Positions 47,563 to 50,801 of a stretch of 50,801 nt of DNA are shown piece by piece. The number at the start of each line of letters is the position of its first letter. Positions within the stretch are counted from its first letter, which is position 1. Position numbers and translations under genes: made by a program. Origin of the DNA: Lachnospiraceae bacterium UBA1759 (GTDB lineage Bacteria; Bacillota; Clostridia; Lachnospirales; Lachnospiraceae); contig DCHF01000035.1 in the NCBI GenBank assembly GCA_002315555.1, positions 1 through 50,801 on the forward strand, in the 5' to 3' direction. The notes under the pieces were generated by a model. It saw nothing but the letters and a program-made list of their open reading frames with translations. It did no database searches and was not told where the DNA came from.

Positions 47563-48809
47563 GAGAAGGCCTCATCCACGTCGAGCGTGGCAAAGTAATC
47601 GGCCATGGTCTCCGCACGGCGGATCAACTTCACGGAATGATCCTCCGCCATGAGAAGCTCCGCGCAGCGCAGGCGGCCGTTGTAATTATAGCCCATGGAG
47701 TGGCCGTGCGCGCCGGCATCGTGGATGACCAGAAGGTCCCCGGTCTCCGTCTCGGGAAGAGCGCGGTCCACCGCAAATTTGTCATTGTTTTCGCAAAGAG
47801 AACCGACGACATCGACCGTAAGTGCAGCCGGATCGTTCTCCTTTCCGAGCACCGTGATGTGGTGATAAGCGCCGTAAATGGCCGGACGCATAAGGCATGC
47901 GGCCGTGGCGTCCACGCCCACGTACTCCCGGTAAATGTGCTTTTTGCCGATGACGCTCGTCACGAGATAACCGTGAGGGCCGGTCACAAAACGCCCCATT
48001 TCGGTCATCAGGCGGATCTCCATATCGTTTCCGCGGATCATTTCGTCATAGACCGCGTGTACGCGTTCACCGACTGCTAAAATGTCCACCGGCTGCTCCT
48101 CCGGGCGGTACGGGATGCCCACACCGCCGGCAAAATCGATGAATTCCACCGTAATGCCAAGCTTCTCGCGGATCTCCAGGGCAATGCCGAAAAGCTCGCG
48201 GGCAAGAAGCGGATAATAATCCTCCGCAAGCGAGCAGCTCGCAAGCATCGCGTGGAATCCGAAATGCTTCGTACCGCGGGCCTGCATGATGCGGAAGGTC
48301 TCAAAAAGCTGCTCCTTCGGCATACCGAACTTGGAGTCGTACAGATGGCCCATGATGTCGTTTGAAATCTGGAACTCGCCCGGATTGTAGCGTGCGCAGA
48401 TGGTCTCCGGCACGATTCCGGCTTCCAGAAGGACCTCCGTCTGAGTCCGATCATCGAGGTTGATCACCGCGCCCGCCTCGTATGCCGCACGGTATTCCGC
48501 CGGAGTGACCTCGTTTGCGGTGAAGACGATGGCATCGCCCGTGATCCCGGACCGTTTGCTGAGTTCGATCTCCGGCACCGACGCCGCGTCCGTTCCGCAG
48601 CCCAGTTCCTTCAGAATGCGAAGGATGCCCGGCGTGGGACAGGCCTTAACGGCAAAATGCTCCCGGAACCCTTTATTCCAGGAAAAGGCCTTGTTGATGT
48701 TGTTTACGGTCTCGCGGATTCCCGCTTCGTCATAGATATAAAACGGTGTGGGAAATTCCTTCCGCCACGCCCGCGCTTCGTCAAGTGTAAAGGGAACAGT
48801 CTTGTTCAT
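47559..48809 (-). CDS. lysA: Diaminopimelate decarboxylase
   Basis: A fold-type III PLP enzyme that decarboxylates meso-diaminopimelate to lysine. The PLP Lys is 55 in REHFAVKACPTPGIL. CGTDAASVPEIELSKRSGI, VINLDDRTQTEVLLEAG, SKFGMPKEQLFETF and FIDFAGGVGIPYRPEEQPVD follow. RPAIYGAYHHITVLGK and DAGAHGHSMGYNYNGRLRCA are C-terminal family features. The usual catalytic Cys motif CESGD appears here as VGSLCENNDKFA, a small change that keeps Cys, Glu and Asp. The length is 416 residues. GGAGG lies before the ATG. A hairpin separates it from dapH, and the aminotransferase start overlaps its stop. Some family members act on other D-centred substrates, but the operon fits DapDC. Confidence 0.9.
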   Translation of the reverse strand: MNKTVPFTLDEARAWRKEFPTPFYIYDEAGIRETVNNINKAFSWNKGFREHFAVKACPTPGILRILKELGCGTDAASVPEIELSKRSGITGDAIVFTANEVTPAEYRAAYEAGAVINLDDRTQTEVLLEAGIVPETICARYNPGEFQISNDIMGHLYDSKFGMPKEQLFETFRIMQARGTKHFGFHAMLASCSLAEDYYPLLARELFGIALEIREKLGITVEFIDFAGGVGIPYRPEEQPVDILAVGERVHAVYDEMIRGNDMEIRLMTEMGRFVTGPHGYLVTSVIGKKHIYREYVGVDATAACLMRPAIYGAYHHITVLGKENDPAALTVDVVGSLCENNDKFAVDRALPETETGDLLVIHDAGAHGHSMGYNYNGRLRCAELLMAEDHSVKLIRRAETMADYFATLDVDEAFS

Positions 48810-48823
48810 AGTGCCTCCAAAAC

Positions 48824-48856
48824 CGAAAGACCTGCCCTTGTTCAGCAGGTCTTTCG
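48824..48856 (-). terminator. Hairpin between dapH and lysA
   Basis: CGAAAGACCTGC pairs with GCAGGTCTTTCG around nine bases, a 12-base-pair stem starting 10 bases after the dapH stop. On the coding strand only GGTTTTGG follows, so the U-run is short. It may act as a partial terminator or as a 3'-end barrier that protects the dapAB-dapH mRNA. Confidence 0.55.
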
Positions 48857-48865
48857 TGCATGTTA

Positions 48866-49558
48866 TCAGATGGTCCTGAGCGCCGCTTCAAGAGCGGTCT
48901 TCTGCGTTGTGCCCTCATCCTTCATTTTGATGATGCGGGCCGGACAGCCTGCAACTACGGCGTTTTCCGGGACATCGGAAATGACGACGGCACCGGCGGC
49001 TACGACAGCGCCCTTTCCTACATGGACCCCTTCGATCACGACCGCATTTGCGCCTACAAGAACGTCGTCTTCAATAATGACCGGGACGGCCGATGCCGGT
49101 TCCACCACGCCCGCAAGCACTGCGCCTGCGCCGATGTGGCAGTTCTTTCCGACTGTTGCGCGTCCGCCGAGGACTGCGCCCATATCGATCATGGTCCCGT
49201 CACCGATCACCGCGCCGATGTTGATGACTGCACCCATCATGATGACGGCGCGGTCGCCGATCTCCACCATTTCGCGGATGATCGCACCGGGTTCGATGCG
49301 CGCGTTGATCTCCTTCTTATCCAGAAGCGGGACCGCGCTGTTCCGGGTATCGTTTTCAATGACGATGTCTTCGATCTTCTCCGCATTTGCATCGAGGATC
49401 GGCTTCAGCTTTTTCCAGTCGCCGAAAACGATCTTATCCCCCACGCCGAAGACCTGTGCGCCTTCGAAATCGATCGGGGCCTTTTCCTTTACGTAAAGCC
49501 TGACAGGGGTTTTCTTTTCGGATTCGGCAATAAACTTAATGATTTCCTGTGCGTTCAT
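48866..49558 (-). CDS. dapH: Tetrahydrodipicolinate N-acetyltransferase
   Basis: It acetylates tetrahydrodipicolinate with acetyl-CoA, defining the acetyl branch of diaminopimelate synthesis. The N-terminal domain (TPVRLYVKEKAPIDFEGAQV; VFGDWKKLKPILDANAEKIE) is the DapH-specific lead. The rest is a left-handed beta-helix of hexapeptide repeats: GDRAVIMMGAVINIGAVIGD, GTMIDMGAVLGGRATVGKNC and VLVGANAVVIEGVHVGKGAV. It ends AVVAGCPARIIKMKDE. The length is 230 residues, typical of DapH rather than the longer succinyl-type DapD. It lies 110 bases after dapB; that gap contains GTGCC/GGCAC repeats but no clear gene or promoter. Confidence 0.95.
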   Translation of the reverse strand: MNAQEIIKFIAESEKKTPVRLYVKEKAPIDFEGAQVFGVGDKIVFGDWKKLKPILDANAEKIEDIVIENDTRNSAVPLLDKKEINARIEPGAIIREMVEIGDRAVIMMGAVINIGAVIGDGTMIDMGAVLGGRATVGKNCHIGAGAVLAGVVEPASAVPVIIEDDVLVGANAVVIEGVHVGKGAVVAAGAVVISDVPENAVVAGCPARIIKMKDEGTTQKTALEAALRTI

Positions 49559-49668
49559 ATTACCCTCTCTCTTCCCGCTGTCCCAACCCCCTACCTGAAA
49601 GGACCGCGGTGCCTATTTGATTGTCGGCACTTTGGAATGTCCTACCATCCCAAAAGCCGCTGTTTTTC

Positions 49669-50406
49669 TTATTTCAGCGCATCCTGCATGTCATAGAAGC
49701 CCGCCGGCTGATCCTTCAGGAACTTAGCCGCAACGACCGCGCCGTCCGCAAACAGTGCACGGGTCTCCGCTTCATGCTTCAACGTGATGGTCTCTGTACC
49801 GGAGGAAATGATGATCTGATGGGTACCGACTTCATTTCCCATGCGGATGGAATGGATCCCGATCTCCTCTTTGCGTCTCTTGCCGTACTCATGACGGCCG
49901 ATGACGAACTCAGCTGCCGTCCGTACGGACTTGATGGCATTTGCCAGCATCAGTGCCGTGCCGCTCGGAACGTCGAGCTTTTGGTTGTGATGCATTTCAA
50001 TGATCTCGATGTCCGCATCCGGGAATGCCGCTGCCGCGCGCTTTGCAATGTCCTGCAGGACTGCGATGCCGAGTGACATATTGCCGGAATAGAATACCGG
50101 AACCGTCGCGGAAGCCGCCTTGATGTAAGCCTTTTCCTCATCGGTCTGGCCCGTTGTGCAGACGACGACCGGAAGTTTGTGCGCCACGCAGTAGTCGATC
50201 AGCGTCTTTGTGGAAGCGTGATTGGAGAAGTCGATGACCACATCGGCCTCCTTCGCGCATCCGTCCAGCGTGAAGTGGCAATCCTCCGACTCCGCTTCAA
50301 AATCCGGGCTGACCTTTTCAACGATCACCGCGTTTTCATCCGCAGCGATCTTATCGATGACGGCACGGCCCATACGGCCGGTCGCTCCATGCAGTAAAAC
50401 TCTCAT
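49669..50406 (-). CDS. dapB: 4-hydroxy-tetrahydrodipicolinate reductase
   Basis: It reduces the DapA product to tetrahydrodipicolinate with NAD(P)H. The Rossmann start is RVLLHGATGRMGRAVIDKIA. VVIDFSNHASTKTLIDYC and VVCTTGQTDEEKAYI are cofactor loops. The catalytic signature is IIEMHHNQKLDVPSGTALML (His139/His140, Lys143). IGIHSIRMGNEVGTHQIIIS and ITLKHEAETRALFADGAV follow. The length is 245 residues. GGGAG lies seven bases before the ATG. It follows dapA by 13 bases. Confidence 0.96.
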   Translation of the reverse strand: MRVLLHGATGRMGRAVIDKIAADENAVIVEKVSPDFEAESEDCHFTLDGCAKEADVVIDFSNHASTKTLIDYCVAHKLPVVVCTTGQTDEEKAYIKAASATVPVFYSGNMSLGIAVLQDIAKRAAAAFPDADIEIIEMHHNQKLDVPSGTALMLANAIKSVRTAAEFVIGRHEYGKRRKEEIGIHSIRMGNEVGTHQIIISSGTETITLKHEAETRALFADGAVVAAKFLKDQPAGFYDMQDALK

Positions 50407-50419
50407 GGCATTACTCCCT

Positions 50420-50801
50420 TCAGATCAGATTCAGTTCCTTCATGTAACGAAGAAGAACGGCTTCGTGCTCCGGCTCCATCGTGGTCAACGGAAGACGTAC
50501 ATAGTTCTCGCAGAAGCCCATGGCTGCCATTGCAGCCTTGACCGGGATCGGGTTGACTTCGCTGAACAGCGCGTTGATCAGCGGAAGGTATTCCATCTGC
50601 ATCTTTGCAGCGCCTCTGACATCGCCGTCAAAGAACTTCTTGCACATCAGGGAGGTCTCGTACGGCATCAGGTTGGACAGAACGGAAATAACGCCGGCAC
50701 CGCCCATAGAAAGGACCGGAACGATCTGGTCGTCATTACCGGAATAGATGTCCAGCTTGTCGCCGACTAATGCGCAGGTCTCCACGATCTTGGAGATGTT
50801 G
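50420..50801 (-). CDS. dapA: 4-hydroxy-tetrahydrodipicolinate synthase, C-terminal part (cut by window edge)
   Basis: The last 126 codons of an aldolase-family TIM barrel that condenses pyruvate with aspartate semialdehyde. The visible part begins NISKIVETCALVGDKLDIYS and continues GNDDQIVPVLSMGGAGVISV, then LSNLMPYETSLMCKKFF and the C-terminal NPIPVKAAMAAMGFCENYVR and LPLTTMEPEH, all typical of DapA. The Schiff-base Lys and the start codon lie outside the window. It is the most upstream dap gene seen here, so the operon promoter, and any lysine riboswitch, must lie beyond 50801. Confidence 0.93.
   Translation of the reverse strand, partial: NISKIVETCALVGDKLDIYSGNDDQIVPVLSMGGAGVISVLSNLMPYETSLMCKKFFDGDVRGAAKMQMEYLPLINALFSEVNPIPVKAAMAAMGFCENYVRLPLTTMEPEHEAVLLRYMKELNLI

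Noticed and set aside
1..50801. CRISPR arrays, insertion sequences, prophage or integrative element ends
   Set aside because: I saw no spaced direct repeats, transposase, integrase or phage-like gene, and the single tRNA is not flanked by an integrase or a repeated 3' end.

Overview
The window reads as a chromosomal segment from a Gram-positive anaerobic clostridium, most likely a Lachnospiraceae-type Firmicute with a moderately GC-rich genome. The evidence is strong AGGAGG-type ribosome sites, sigma-A promoters with 17-bp spacers, a low-GC-Firmicute order of envelope and isoprenoid genes, the N-acetyl-diaminopimelate route to lysine, a four-subunit ferredoxin-dependent 2-oxoacid oxidoreductase, HemW, QueT, and several lipoproteins and exported proteins with Thr/Glu-rich tails. 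No species can be named from the sequence alone. I saw no insertion sequence, phage gene, CRISPR array or rRNA. No gap reaches 300 bases; the longest (9420-9693, 274 bases) is a divergent promoter region.

Layout. 1-6597 (minus): start of trigger factor, then ispG, rseP, dxr, cdsA, uppS, a hairpin terminator, frr and pyrH. This is the widely conserved translation/isoprenoid/phospholipid cluster, with MEP-pathway enzymes next to the undecaprenyl-PP synthase that uses their product. 6747-10482: MscS channel (+), GH35 beta-galactosidase (-) and a YebC regulator (+). 10502-18345 (minus): a co-directional envelope run with yigZ, typA, an OmpR-type response regulator, its histidine kinase, ung, uppP and a D,D-carboxypeptidase. 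18436-22886: a class A penicillin-binding protein (+), then a divergent pair of a sugar-phosphate isomerase-like TIM barrel (-) and a ThuA-like protein (+). 22890-29998 (minus): CapA-like lipoprotein, lepA, hemW and a GH9 glycosidase without a signal peptide. 30090-31494: SH3/NlpC-P60 lipoprotein (+).

31506-35299 (minus): a DUF2161 nuclease-fold protein that appears leaderless, a YjdF-like membrane protein, tRNA-Val(GAC) and a GH127 glycosidase. 35353-38995 (minus): a promoter followed by CDP-glucose 4,6-dehydratase, a membrane-anchored GT2 glycosyltransferase, an extended SDR and the queuosine-precursor transporter queT behind a preQ1-I riboswitch candidate. 39033-43786 (minus): porC-porD-porA-porB plus a single-chain CoA-transferase, with a GC-rich hairpin before the transferase. 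43882-50801 (minus): lysC, an M20 deacetylase, an aminotransferase, lysA, dapH, dapB and the 3' part of dapA, read in the order dapA-dapB-dapH-lysA-aminotransferase-deacetylase-lysC.

How the genes work together. Much of the window serves the cell wall: MEP enzymes and uppS make the lipid carrier, uppP recycles it, the dap/lys genes make diaminopimelate and lysine, and PBP1, the carboxypeptidase and the NlpC/P60 lipoprotein build and trim peptidoglycan. The other themes are cytosolic glycoside breakdown (GH35, GH9, GH127, with no transporter genes nearby) and ferredoxin-linked 2-oxoacid metabolism. I did not find an obviously new multigene system. The best leads are the riboswitch-controlled queT at the end of a sugar operon, the leaderless DUF2161 gene, the 2-oxoacid oxidoreductase/CoA-transferase operon with its internal hairpin, and palindromes at the GH35 promoter.
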